From an uncultured bacterium (GTDB taxonomy: Bacteria > Actinomycetota > Coriobacteriia > Coriobacteriales > Coriobacteriaceae): a stretch of DNA of 64,000 bases. The stretch lies in assembly GCA_905214905.1 (NCBI GenBank), contig CAJMNK010000002.1, positions 5,003 through 69,002 of the forward strand, written 5' to 3'. Below, one piece after another: positions 16,195 to 24,029 of this stretch (positions are counted from its first letter, which is position 1; the number at the start of each line of letters is the position of its first letter). The notes below the pieces were generated by a model. It had not been told where the DNA came from. It saw only the letters and a program-made list of their open reading frames with translations, and ran no database searches. The position numbers were made by a program, and so were the translations under genes.

Positions 16195-18648
16195 ATGCGC
16201 GTTTCTTACGACTGGCTCAAGACCATGATCGATATTCCGGAGGATCCCAAGACCCTTTCGGACGAATATATCCGTACCGGCACCGAGGTCGAGGCGATCG
16301 ATACCGTGGGCGAGTCCTTCGACCACGTGGTGACCGCCCAGGTGCTCACCAAGACCCCGCACCCCGATAGCGACCACATGTATGTGTGCTCGGTCGACGT
16401 GGGTGACAAGAACCTCGACGCCGACGGCAACCCCGCCCCGCTGCAGATTGTCTGCGGCGCGCAGAACTTTGAGGCCGGCGACCACATCGTCACGGCCATG
16501 ATCGGCGCCGAGCTGCCCGGCGACATCAAGATCAAGAAGAGCAAGCTTCGCGGCGTCGTGTCCATGGGCATGAACTGCTCCGCGCGCGAGCTCGGCTTGG
16601 GCGGCGACCACTCCGGCATCATGATCCTGCCCGAGGATACGCCCTGCGGCATGCCGTTTGCCGAGTACGTGGGCTCGAGCGACACCGTGCTCGACTGCGA
16701 GATCACGCCCAACCGTCCCGACTGCCTGTCCATGATCGGCATGGCCCGCGAGACCGGTGCCATCTTCGATCGCGATTTCCACGTTGATCTGCCCGCCATC
16801 AAGGCGGAGACTGGCCGCGCGACCGACGACGAGCTTTCCGTCGAGATTGCCGACGAGGGCCTGTGCGACCGCTATGTCGCCCGCATCGTGCGCAACGTGA
16901 AGGTTGGCCCGTCGCCCGACTGGATGGTCAAGCGCCTTAACGCCCTGGGCGTGCGCCCGCACAACAATATCGTCGACATCACCAACTATGTGATGATGCT
17001 CACCGGTCAGCCGCTGCACGCCTTTGACCTGTCCACCTTTGCCGAGCGCGAGGGCAGGCGTCGCGTGGTGGTTCGCGCTGCCCAGCAGGACGAGAAGTTT
17101 ACGACCCTCGACGGCGAGGAGCGCACGCTCGACGCCGGCATGGGCCTCATCACCGACGGCGAGCGCCCCGTGGCGTTGGCCGGCGTTATGGGCGGCATGG
17201 ATTCCGAGATCGAGGACGACACCGTCGACGTGATGGTCGAGAGCGCCTGCTTCAACGCCGGTCGCACCTCGCACACCAGCCGTGACCTGTCGCTGATCTC
17301 CGACGCCTCCATTCGCTTTGAGCGCCAGGTCGACGAGACCGGCTGCGTGGATGTCGCCAACGTCACGTGCGCGCTCATCGAGGAGATCGCCGGCGGCGAG
17401 GTTGCTCCCGGCTACATCGACGTGTTCCCCGCGCCCAAGACCATCGACAGCATTAAGCTGCGCCTGGCCCGCGTGCACGCCATCTGCGGTGCTGACATCG
17501 AGCCCGACTTTATCGAGCGCTCGCTCACCCGCCTGGGCTGCGCCGTCGAGTGCGACGGCGAGGACTTTATGGTCACTCCGCCGAGCTTCCGCCCCGACCT
17601 GCCGCGCGAGATCGATCTGATCGAGGAGGTTCTGCGCCTGTGGGGCATGGGCCGCGTGACGGCGACCATCCCGGCTGCCAAGAACCACATCGGCGGCCTG
17701 ACCCGCGAGCAGAAGCTCACCCGCAAGGTCGGCGAGATCTTGCGCGCCTGCGGCCTCAACGAGACCACGACCTTTGGCTTTGCCGCCCCGGGCGACCTGG
17801 AGAAGATCGGCATGTCCACCGAGGGCCGCGGCTGCCCCGTGGTGCTCATGAACCCGCTGGTAGCCGAGCAGACCGAGATGCGTCGTTCGCTGCTGCCGGG
17901 CCTGTTGCAATCCGTGGCCTATAACGAGGCCCACGGCACGCCCAACGTGCACCTGTACGAGGTCGGCAGCCTGTTCCACGGTCGCGAGAACGCCAGCCTG
18001 CCCAAGGAGACCAAGTCCGTGGCGGGTGTGCTCTCGGGCCAGTGGAGCGAGCAGTCCTGGAACATGAAGTACCGCAAGCTGCGCTTCTTCTTTGGCAAGG
18101 GTATTGTCGAGGAGCTGCTCGCCCAGCTGCGCATCGAGAAGGTTCGCTTCCGTCCCGTCGAGGGCGAGAGCTATGCCTTCCTGCAGCCGGGTCGTGCTGC
18201 CGAGGTGCTCTCGGGCGGTACCGTGCTGGGCTGGGTTGGCGAGATCCACCCCGAGGCACGCGAGGCTATGGGCATTGACGAGGTCGTCGTTGCCTTTGAG
18301 CTCGATCTGGACAAGCTGATCAAGGGCGCCCGCAACCAGGAGAACTACCGTGAGTTCTCGCAGTACCCGGCCGTTGAGCACGACCTCGCTATCGTGGTCG
18401 ACAACACTGTGACCTGCGAGGATCTTGAGCGTCGTATTACGAGTGCCGGAGGCAAGCTGCTCGAGGGCGTGCGCCTGTTCGACGTCTACCGCGATCCCAT
18501 CCGCATCGGTGCGGGCAAGAAGTCCATGGCCTTCGCGCTTACGTATCGCTCCGACGACCACACGCTCACCAGCGAAGAGGTCGAGAAGGCGCACCAGAAG
18601 ATCGTCACCAAGGTGTGCAAGGGTGTGAACGGCGAGGTCCGCGGCTAG
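16195..18648 (+). CDS. pheT: Phenylalanyl-tRNA synthetase beta subunit
   Basis: 817 residues, normal length. Order of domains: N-terminal B1 (MRVSYDWLKTMIDIPEDP), tRNA-binding EMAP-like domain (~40-150; HPDSDHMYVCSVDVG), B3/B4 editing domain (VDITNYVMMLTGQPLHAFD, ~265; editing of mischarged Tyr), B5 domain, catalytic-like core (EIDLIEEVLRLWG), and C-terminal anticodon-binding domain (FSQYPAVEHDLAIVVD, ~720). Works with PheS; both are under the upstream T-box. Ribosome site AGGAGAG. A ~95-base hairpin separates it from pheS. Confidence 0.95.
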   Translation: MRVSYDWLKTMIDIPEDPKTLSDEYIRTGTEVEAIDTVGESFDHVVTAQVLTKTPHPDSDHMYVCSVDVGDKNLDADGNPAPLQIVCGAQNFEAGDHIVTAMIGAELPGDIKIKKSKLRGVVSMGMNCSARELGLGGDHSGIMILPEDTPCGMPFAEYVGSSDTVLDCEITPNRPDCLSMIGMARETGAIFDRDFHVDLPAIKAETGRATDDELSVEIADEGLCDRYVARIVRNVKVGPSPDWMVKRLNALGVRPHNNIVDITNYVMMLTGQPLHAFDLSTFAEREGRRRVVVRAAQQDEKFTTLDGEERTLDAGMGLITDGERPVALAGVMGGMDSEIEDDTVDVMVESACFNAGRTSHTSRDLSLISDASIRFERQVDETGCVDVANVTCALIEEIAGGEVAPGYIDVFPAPKTIDSIKLRLARVHAICGADIEPDFIERSLTRLGCAVECDGEDFMVTPPSFRPDLPREIDLIEEVLRLWGMGRVTATIPAAKNHIGGLTREQKLTRKVGEILRACGLNETTTFGFAAPGDLEKIGMSTEGRGCPVVLMNPLVAEQTEMRRSLLPGLLQSVAYNEAHGTPNVHLYEVGSLFHGRENASLPKETKSVAGVLSGQWSEQSWNMKYRKLRFFFGKGIVEELLAQLRIEKVRFRPVEGESYAFLQPGRAAEVLSGGTVLGWVGEIHPEAREAMGIDEVVVAFELDLDKLIKGARNQENYREFSQYPAVEHDLAIVVDNTVTCEDLERRITSAGGKLLEGVRLFDVYRDPIRIGAGKKSMAFALTYRSDDHTLTSEEVEKAHQKIVTKVCKGVNGEVRG

Positions 18649-18757
18649 GACTTGCGCTGGGAGCGTAGGGCCTGATGGCGGTTGCTGTGGGCTCTGCGTG
18701 ACCGCGGTGTTCGGAAAAGGCATCGCTGAGCCTGCATATATGACACACGCATTACAT

Positions 18758-18792
18758 AACGGCGTGCTGCTTTGTCGGCAGCGCGCCGTTTT
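18758..18792 (+). terminator. Terminator hairpin after pheT
   Basis: AACGGCG (18758-18764) and GCTGC (18766-18770) pair with GCAGC (18778-18782) and CGCCGTT (18784-18790), followed by TT. It also contains the -35 element of the promoter for the nickel transporter, so the two functions overlap. Confidence 0.6.
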
Positions 18793-18800
18793 GCTATGAT
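18772..18800 (+). promoter_or_regulatory. Promoter of the nickel/cobalt ECF transporter
   Basis: TTGTCG (18772-18777) and TATGAT (18795-18800) are separated by 17 bases, a good sigma-70-type match. Transcription would start at about 18807, directly before the operator-like palindrome. Confidence 0.55.
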
Positions 18801-18810
18801 AGCCCGCGGC

Positions 18811-18838
18811 GTGTTACGAATCTGGCAATGCGTAACAC
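18811..18838 (+). promoter_or_regulatory. NikR-like operator
   Basis: GTGTTAC (18811-18817) and its exact inverse GTAACAC (18832-18838) are spaced by 14 bases. This matches the GTGTTAC-N13/14-GTAACAC site described for NikR in several bacteria by comparative genomics. Its position just after the -10 element suits repression by nickel-bound NikR. No nikR gene is in the window. Confidence 0.65.
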
Positions 18839-18895
18839 TGGCAAGGTGATTCAAGCGGCGTTGCAATTCTGTGCGCCGACAACCGGGAGGCGTAT

Positions 18896-19981
18896 ATGCA
18901 CATTCCAGACAACTACCTGTCCCCGCAGACCGATGCCGTCATGGCGGTGGCGATGGTGCCCGTATGGGTCCACTGCATCAAAAAGGTGCGCGCCACGCTC
19001 GATCGCGAGCATATGGCGTTCTTGGGCATTTGCGCCGCGTTCTCCTTCTTGCTCATGATGTTCAACGTGCCGCTGCCCGGTGGCACCACTGGTCACGCTG
19101 TTGGCGGCGCGCTCATCGCGTTGCTGCTGGGCCCCGAGGCTGCGGCTATCGCTGTCTCGGTCGCGCTGGCGCTGCAGGCGCTGCTGTTTGGAGACGGCGG
19201 CGTTCTGTCGTTTGGCGCCAACTGCTTTAACATGGCCTTTGTGCTGCCGTTTGTCGCTGCTATCGTGTTCCGTGCGCTCAACAGCCGTCTGCACGACAAG
19301 AGCTGGGGCACCTCAGTTTCTGCCATCGTAAGCGGCTGGGTCGGCCTGTGCCTGGCGGCCCTGTGCGCGGCAATCGAGTTTGGTATTCAGCCGATGCTCT
19401 TTACCAATGCTTCGGGCGCGCCGCTGTACTGCCCCTTCCCGCTGTCCGTGGCTATTCCGGCCATGTTGATCCCGCATATGCTGGTTGCCGGCGTGATCGA
19501 GGGCGTGGCGACGGCCGCGATCTACGGTTTCATTAAGAAGACGGCGCCGAGCATCATTGTCGGGCCCGAGGCCGTCGATGGCCAACTTGCTGCCGAGGGC
19601 GTTGCCGCCAAGAAGACCTCGCTGGTCCCCACGCTCATCCTGGTTGCCGTGCTTGTCGTAGCAACACCGCTGGGCCTGCTGGCCACGGGTGACGCCTGGG
19701 GTGAGTGGGACGCCGAGGGCGCCGCGACCGCCGTTCAAGAGGCTGGCGATGACAGCCTGCAGGCTTCGGTCGGTCTCGATACCCCGACCTTTGCCGATGC
19801 CCTGCCCACGGGCGATTATCTGCAGGCCTATTCCGAGGAGCAAGGCCTTGGCTTTGCCGGCCAGGCTACCATGTATATCCTTTCGGGCGTGATTGGCGTG
19901 GCGGTGCTCACCATCGCATTCCGTCTGATCTCGCTGACGGTCAAGGAAAGCGGTGCTCATGGCAATAGCCGAGCTGCCTAG
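18896..19981 (+). CDS. ECF nickel/cobalt transporter substrate-binding subunit NikMN/CbiMN fusion
   Basis: 361 residues. Starts MHIPDNYLSPQTD, the metal-binding N terminus of CbiM/NikM in which His2 and the free amino group hold Ni/Co. About seven helices follow, with GGALIALLLGPEAAAIAVS and FGDGGVLSFGANCFNMAF. After ~residue 230 comes a NikN/PDGLE-type extension (one helix, periplasm-facing loop, last helix). Forms an energy-coupling-factor importer with the next two genes. The NikR-like operator upstream favours nickel over cobalt, and no cobalamin riboswitch is seen. The ATG is preceded by GGGAGG. Confidence 0.9.
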   Translation: MHIPDNYLSPQTDAVMAVAMVPVWVHCIKKVRATLDREHMAFLGICAAFSFLLMMFNVPLPGGTTGHAVGGALIALLLGPEAAAIAVSVALALQALLFGDGGVLSFGANCFNMAFVLPFVAAIVFRALNSRLHDKSWGTSVSAIVSGWVGLCLAALCAAIEFGIQPMLFTNASGAPLYCPFPLSVAIPAMLIPHMLVAGVIEGVATAAIYGFIKKTAPSIIVGPEAVDGQLAAEGVAAKKTSLVPTLILVAVLVVATPLGLLATGDAWGEWDAEGAATAVQEAGDDSLQASVGLDTPTFADALPTGDYLQAYSEEQGLGFAGQATMYILSGVIGVAVLTIAFRLISLTVKESGAHGNSRAA

Positions 19982-20795
19982 CTGGCTTGCGGTCGAGCAG
20001 CGTTACGAGCCCGCGGGGGCTCGGCATCGTGTGATGCAAAAGAACGTCCTGCACCTGGCGAGCCTGCTTGAGCGGGTTCGCCTGGGTGGAGGCGCGCACG
20101 AGGGCGGGTCGATGGTCGACCGCGCCCTTTCTTGCGTTTCGGCTCCGGTGCGCCTGGTGGGGATGTTCGTCTGCGTCCTGTGCGTGTGTCTGACGCAGAG
20201 CCCGCTGTACCTGATGCTGATGGCGGCTATCGCGCTGGTGTTGGTCGCGGTGCGCCCCGCTCGCGGGCTGCGTGCGACCTTTGTACCGGCGCTCGGCGCC
20301 ACGGGGCTTGCGGTGGTTCTGGCACTGCCTGCCCTGCTGCTGGGCGCGTCTGCCGCGGGCGCCATGCTCAAGATCGCGCTCAAGACGTTCATTAATGTGT
20401 CGCTGGTGCTGGGTGTTTCGTGGACGCTTACCTGGAGCCGCATGTCGGCGGCGCTCAAAATGCTGCACCTGCCCGACGAGGTCATCTTTACGTTTGATAT
20501 GGCGCTCAAGCATATTGAGGTGCTGGGACGCACAGCGCACGATCTGTGCGAATCGGTCATGCTGCGTAGCGTCGGTTCCGCGCCTGCGGGTTTTTCGCGC
20601 ACCGACTCGCTGGCGGGTATCATGGGCATGACGTTTATCAAGGCGATGGAATGCAGCCGCGCGATGGACGAGGCCATGCTGTGCCGCGGCTTCGCCGGCG
20701 TGTATCCGGCGCCTGCACTGAGCGGCTTTGGCTGGCGCGATGCGGTTTATGCGGCCGTTGTGGCGTTGTTCGCCGTGTTGTGCGCGGTGTTGTAG
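19959..20795 (+). CDS. ECF transporter T component (CbiQ/NikQ)
   Basis: 278 residues from the ATG that overlaps the end of the NikMN gene by 23 bases and has AAGGAAAG upstream. Hydrophobic segments at ~55-130 and at the C terminus. The cytoplasmic coupling helices carry the A-R-G motifs (SVMLRSVGSAPAG… and AMDEAMLCRGFAG, ~225-240) that dock on the ATPase. It transmits ATP-driven movement to the substrate-binding subunit. The operon order M(N)-Q-O is standard. Confidence 0.9.
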   Translation: MAIAELPSWLAVEQRYEPAGARHRVMQKNVLHLASLLERVRLGGGAHEGGSMVDRALSCVSAPVRLVGMFVCVLCVCLTQSPLYLMLMAAIALVLVAVRPARGLRATFVPALGATGLAVVLALPALLLGASAAGAMLKIALKTFINVSLVLGVSWTLTWSRMSAALKMLHLPDEVIFTFDMALKHIEVLGRTAHDLCESVMLRSVGSAPAGFSRTDSLAGIMGMTFIKAMECSRAMDEAMLCRGFAGVYPAPALSGFGWRDAVYAAVVALFAVLCAVL

Positions 20796-20839
20796 TGCGG
20801 ACGGTCGAACCGTCGATGTGAGTAGGGAAGGGCAACGTT

Positions 20840-21610
20840 TTGGCAAACGATACGAATAACGCGATGGTTGCGAGCGGTGCTGCCGGCGTTGAGACCACGC
20901 CGCTCATCGAGTTTCGCGACGTGGCGTTTTCCTATGCGGGCCATACGGTGGTCGACGGCGTTTCGCTGCAGGTGAACCGTGGGGAGCTCGTTGCCCTGCT
21001 AGGTCCCAACGGCTGCGGCAAGACGACAATCATGCGTCTTATTAACGGCCTTGAGCTTGCGGACGCGGGTGCGTACCTGTTCGACGGGCATACGGTCGAT
21101 TCGGCATATCTCAAGGATTCCGCGACGGCCCAGCGGTTCCATCAGCGCGTGGGCTTTGTGTTCCAAAACGCCGATGCGCAGCTCTTTTGCGCTACGGTGG
21201 GCGAGGAAGTCGCGTTTGGCCCGGCTCAAATGGGGCTGCCGACAGACGAGCTCGAGCGCCGCGTCCGCGATGCCATGAAGCTGTTCCAGGTTGCCGATCT
21301 GGTCGATGCCTCGCCCTATCAGCTCTCGGGCGGGCAAAAGAAGCGCGTTGCGCTGGCTGCGGTGGTGTCGATGAACCCGGATATCCTGGTTCTCGACGAG
21401 CCTACCAATGGGCTCGACGAGGATTCATGCGACATCGTGGTTAACTTCTTGCTGGCTTACGTCGCGGCGGGCAAGACGGTCTTGATGAGCACACATCACC
21501 AGGATTTGGTGCGACGCCTGGGTGCCCGTGCAATCTATATCGATCGATATCACCATGTGGTCGAGGCGCCTTCGCCGTCGTATGGGACCGAAAGCGGTGC
21601 TACGGACTAG
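20840..21610 (+). CDS. ECF transporter ATPase (CbiO/NikO)
   Basis: 256 residues from a TTG start with a strong GGGAAGGG site seven bases away; an ATG further in (20864) is an alternative. ABC ATPase: Walker A GPNGCGKTT (~residue 55), Q-loop VFQNADAQLF, signature LSGGQKKRVALA (~157), Walker B ILVLDEPTNGLD (~178) and switch His in STHHQDL. Energises the NikMN-Q importer encoded just upstream. Normal length for CbiO. Confidence 0.92.
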   Translation: MANDTNNAMVASGAAGVETTPLIEFRDVAFSYAGHTVVDGVSLQVNRGELVALLGPNGCGKTTIMRLINGLELADAGAYLFDGHTVDSAYLKDSATAQRFHQRVGFVFQNADAQLFCATVGEEVAFGPAQMGLPTDELERRVRDAMKLFQVADLVDASPYQLSGGQKKRVALAAVVSMNPDILVLDEPTNGLDEDSCDIVVNFLLAYVAAGKTVLMSTHHQDLVRRLGARAIYIDRYHHVVEAPSPSYGTESGATD

Positions 21611-21689
21611 TTGCTGCGTAGAGCGTGCGTAGCCGCCCGCGCGGCTTTGCCGTGATGGTATAGTTATCCAGGTTTTTATGGGGGTGGCT

Positions 21690-22538
21690 ATGCCAAGCTG
21701 GAACATTCATATCGCTCAGACGGAGCGTTTGCTGGAGCGCACCGGTGCGCTTGCCAATAGCGTGCGCGACCGCAATGCCTTTTTGTTTGGCTGCGTGGTT
21801 CCGGATATCTTCGTGGGCTATATGGTCCCTGGCATCGCCGATCCCATCCCGTACCGCATTACGCACTTTGCAAAGCCCGAGCCTATCCCTAAGCCGCGCG
21901 AGCACGAGTTCTGGGATACCTATGTGGCGCCGCTGCTCAAAGGGGCGCCTGTTGGTACGCCGGCTGCCGCGACCTCGATCGCCGAGGAGCGCGAGCGACT
22001 CAATCGGGTGCATTATCCCCAGCGCTACAAGGATGCCGAGCCGGTTGCCGGTCCCAGCGCCTGTGAGTTCTCGCTTGCGTCCGAAGATGTGGCGCAGTCA
22101 CTGCTCGATTTAACGCTGGGCGTCTGGTCGCATCTGGTGGCCGACACGGTATGGAACACGCGTGTGAACCAGTATCTGGAAGCACACGGCGGCAAGCCGT
22201 GCGAGGAGTTCCGCATTAAAAAGCAAGGCGACTTTGACTGGTTTGGCAAGACGCTGGGCATTGTTTCCATCCCGCGTGCGACCGATCGCCTGTATACCGC
22301 TGCGACGCGTTTTGGGCAGTATCCCATCCATAAGGAGTATGTGCTCAAGACCATCGGCGTCATGCACGAGATTGTACGCGAAAACCCCGGCGAGCCCGAT
22401 CATCCGCCGTATCGCCTGCTAACTGAGGAGTTTTTCGATGCAACGTTTACCGAGGTCATCGAGCTGACCGAGGTGGGCTTTGCGACTCGCGTTGCCTCTT
22501 CTGACGTTCCCGCAGTCCCCCTGATCGCTAGCTGCTAG
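21690..22538 (+). CDS. Zinc-dependent phospholipase C-like protein
   Basis: 282 residues from the ATG preceded by GGGGGTGG; another ATG lies 12 bases upstream. It begins MPSWNIHIAQTERLL and has FLFGCVVPDIFVGYM, ITHFAKPE and LGVWSHLVADTVWN. This His/Asp pattern matches the Zn-dependent PLC/S1-P1 nuclease-like fold seen in many uncharacterised firmicute and actinobacterial proteins. No signal peptide, so probably cytoplasmic. Activity on phospholipid is unproven for this subgroup. It is transcribed alone. Confidence 0.75.
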   Translation: MPSWNIHIAQTERLLERTGALANSVRDRNAFLFGCVVPDIFVGYMVPGIADPIPYRITHFAKPEPIPKPREHEFWDTYVAPLLKGAPVGTPAAATSIAEERERLNRVHYPQRYKDAEPVAGPSACEFSLASEDVAQSLLDLTLGVWSHLVADTVWNTRVNQYLEAHGGKPCEEFRIKKQGDFDWFGKTLGIVSIPRATDRLYTAATRFGQYPIHKEYVLKTIGVMHEIVRENPGEPDHPPYRLLTEEFFDATFTEVIELTEVGFATRVASSDVPAVPLIASC

Positions 22539-23608
22539 CCGGCCGGCTTGACGGCGAACAGCTCATCCCAATCGACCAATAGCTCCCGCCGCAGGGCATC
22601 TTCGGTGGTGCGTTCCTGATCGGTCTTTGGGATGTAGGGGAGCCCTGCCTTTTTATGGATGAGTTCGGCGATGTTGTTAAAGCTCTTCGTGTCTTTGATT
22701 TGCTCATAGGTTATCTGGATAACGTCATAGCCCATGCTTGTGAGGGCGGTGGTGCGCTCGGCATCGGAGAGACTTGCGGCTTCGCCATCGTGGGCGGAGC
22801 GGCCTTGGCATTCCAGGATGACGCCCATGCTGTCGGTGTTGCTCTCGATGAGGATATCGGCGTAGCAGCAGGTTTTGTCATACAGTGAGCGCGCGGCGTC
22901 GCTGAGTGGGATGCGCACGTTGTTTGCGATGTTGATACCCATGCCGCCCTCGTTGCGGGGGAGCGAGACAAGTATGGAGGTCTGTACTTCGAAGGGCGAG
23001 GCGGTCTGCCCCGTCATGTGCTCGGCCGCCCAGCGCAGTTGTTTAACGCCGCGCAGGCCTGCAGCCTGCTTGGCGAACGCGGCGATATCCGCCGCGCTGA
23101 GGAGCGGCGGGCGCTTCCACAAATTGGTGTCATTGCCCTTGGTGTCGACAACACGCTCCCAACCGCAGTTGGGTGGAATGAGCTTAAGCGAAATGGCTTC
23201 ATCGAGTTGTTGTTGCGTTCGCTCGCAGGGCTTAAACACTGCAAAGGAGCCGCACATCTCGTGGCAAGCCATGAGTAACTGGTTGCGTGAGACCTGCGTA
23301 GCAAGGCTGAGCAGCGTAAACTCGGGCGACGTGACATCAAATCCATGTTCAGTTTGCCTAAACGACCCGGGAGGCGGCTCTTGGGTCAGGAGGTGCGATT
23401 TAAACAGGCTTCGCGACCCGGATTGTGCTCGAGTGAATACAAGCCTGTGAAGCGGTGCATGAAGCAGGTCTTTTACAACTGCATGACTTCCGAGGCCGCA
23501 ACATCTGCGATCCATATTGCCAAGGCTAATGGCGGGGTAAAGCCCTAATACCTGCGGCGGGATACGGTGATAGTAAAAAGCGGATTGACCGCATAGCGTC
23601 AGGTCCAT
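22535..23608 (-). CDS. AbiEi-like domain protein with DUF559/Vsr-like C-terminal domain
   Basis: 357 residues from the ATG preceded by AGGAGGATATC; the frame runs further upstream into an inverted repeat, but no site supports an earlier start. The N-terminal half (GQSAFYYHRIPPQ, then SPEFTLLSLATQVSRNQLL) recalls the AbiEi-type regulators common in Coriobacteriia. The C-terminal ~120 residues (YADILIESN, VILECQGRSAH, then SDAERTTALTSMGYDVIQI) match the D…ExQ pattern of very-short-patch-repair/DUF559 PD-(D/E)XK folds. Function is unknown; a host-defence or DNA-transaction role is inference. It overlaps the stop of the upstream convergent gene by four bases. Confidence 0.55.
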   Translation of the reverse strand: MDLTLCGQSAFYYHRIPPQVLGLYPAISLGNMDRRCCGLGSHAVVKDLLHAPLHRLVFTRAQSGSRSLFKSHLLTQEPPPGSFRQTEHGFDVTSPEFTLLSLATQVSRNQLLMACHEMCGSFAVFKPCERTQQQLDEAISLKLIPPNCGWERVVDTKGNDTNLWKRPPLLSAADIAAFAKQAAGLRGVKQLRWAAEHMTGQTASPFEVQTSILVSLPRNEGGMGINIANNVRIPLSDAARSLYDKTCCYADILIESNTDSMGVILECQGRSAHDGEAASLSDAERTTALTSMGYDVIQITYEQIKDTKSFNNIAELIHKKAGLPYIPKTDQERTTEDALRRELLVDWDELFAVKPAG

Positions 23609-23659
23609 GATATCCTCCTGGTCGAAATGTGCTTTTGGACCGTGCGATGCCAGCGTCAA

Positions 23660-23787
23660 TTCGGAAGTATGCGGCAAAATCTGAACCCTGTGAGCAGACC
23701 TGGCTTTTGATGCCAGTTTATCAGGCATTTTGTTGCGAAAAAACGGGGTGTGCTCGGAGGTCTCAGAATTTGCCGCATACTTCCGAA
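23660..23787. repeat. Long nested inverted repeat (element 3)
   Basis: TTCGGAAGTATGCGGCAAA (23660-23678) faces its inverse TTTGCCGCATACTTCCGAA (23769-23787). Just inside, TCTGA/TCAGA and GTGAGCA/TGTGCTC extend the pairing around a ~55-base loop. It lies in front of the AbiEi/Vsr-like gene. The arms are nearly identical, as in a small non-coding mobile or regulatory repeat. No coding potential is evident. Confidence 0.72.
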
Positions 23788-23964
23788 AACGCGGTCGATC
23801 TGGCTCTTGCTAAAACGATTTAGCAGCGTCAGGTAAGGTGTGGTTTCGCCATCGGGCGAACACTTTTAGCACTTGGGACTTTATTTTTGGGCCTCGAAAG
23901 GTGGATTTCGCGCTTTTGGTAAAGAAATGGGTGCGTGTTTTGCCGTGTGCCGGCATTGACACAG
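23788..23964. other. Non-coding gap, no gene seen
   Basis: Between inverted-repeat element 3 and the pyk terminator I see no credible open frame or RNA gene. A short imperfect palindrome (GTGTGGTTTCGCC…GGGCGAACAC) is the only structure. Confidence 0.5.
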
Positions 23965-24001
23965 AAAAAGGGCCCGGAAGGCGAAGCCTTCCAGGCCCTT
24001 T
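23965..24001 (-). terminator. Terminator of pyk
   Basis: On the minus strand AAAGGGCCTGGAAGGC pairs, with one mismatch, with GCCTTCCGGGCCCTTT around TTC, and TTTTT closes it (plus-strand 23965-24001). It lies 28 bases beyond the pyk stop. Confidence 0.85.
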
Positions 24002-24029
24002 GCAATGCAAACATGCTTGCAAGTACGAT

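Noticed and set aside
16102..18723. 873-residue minus-strand frame
   Set aside because: Antisense of pheT, a well-conserved gene.
18649..18895. Cobalamin riboswitch upstream of the CbiM-like gene
   Set aside because: No B12-box-like sequence; a promoter plus NikR-like palindrome explains the region.
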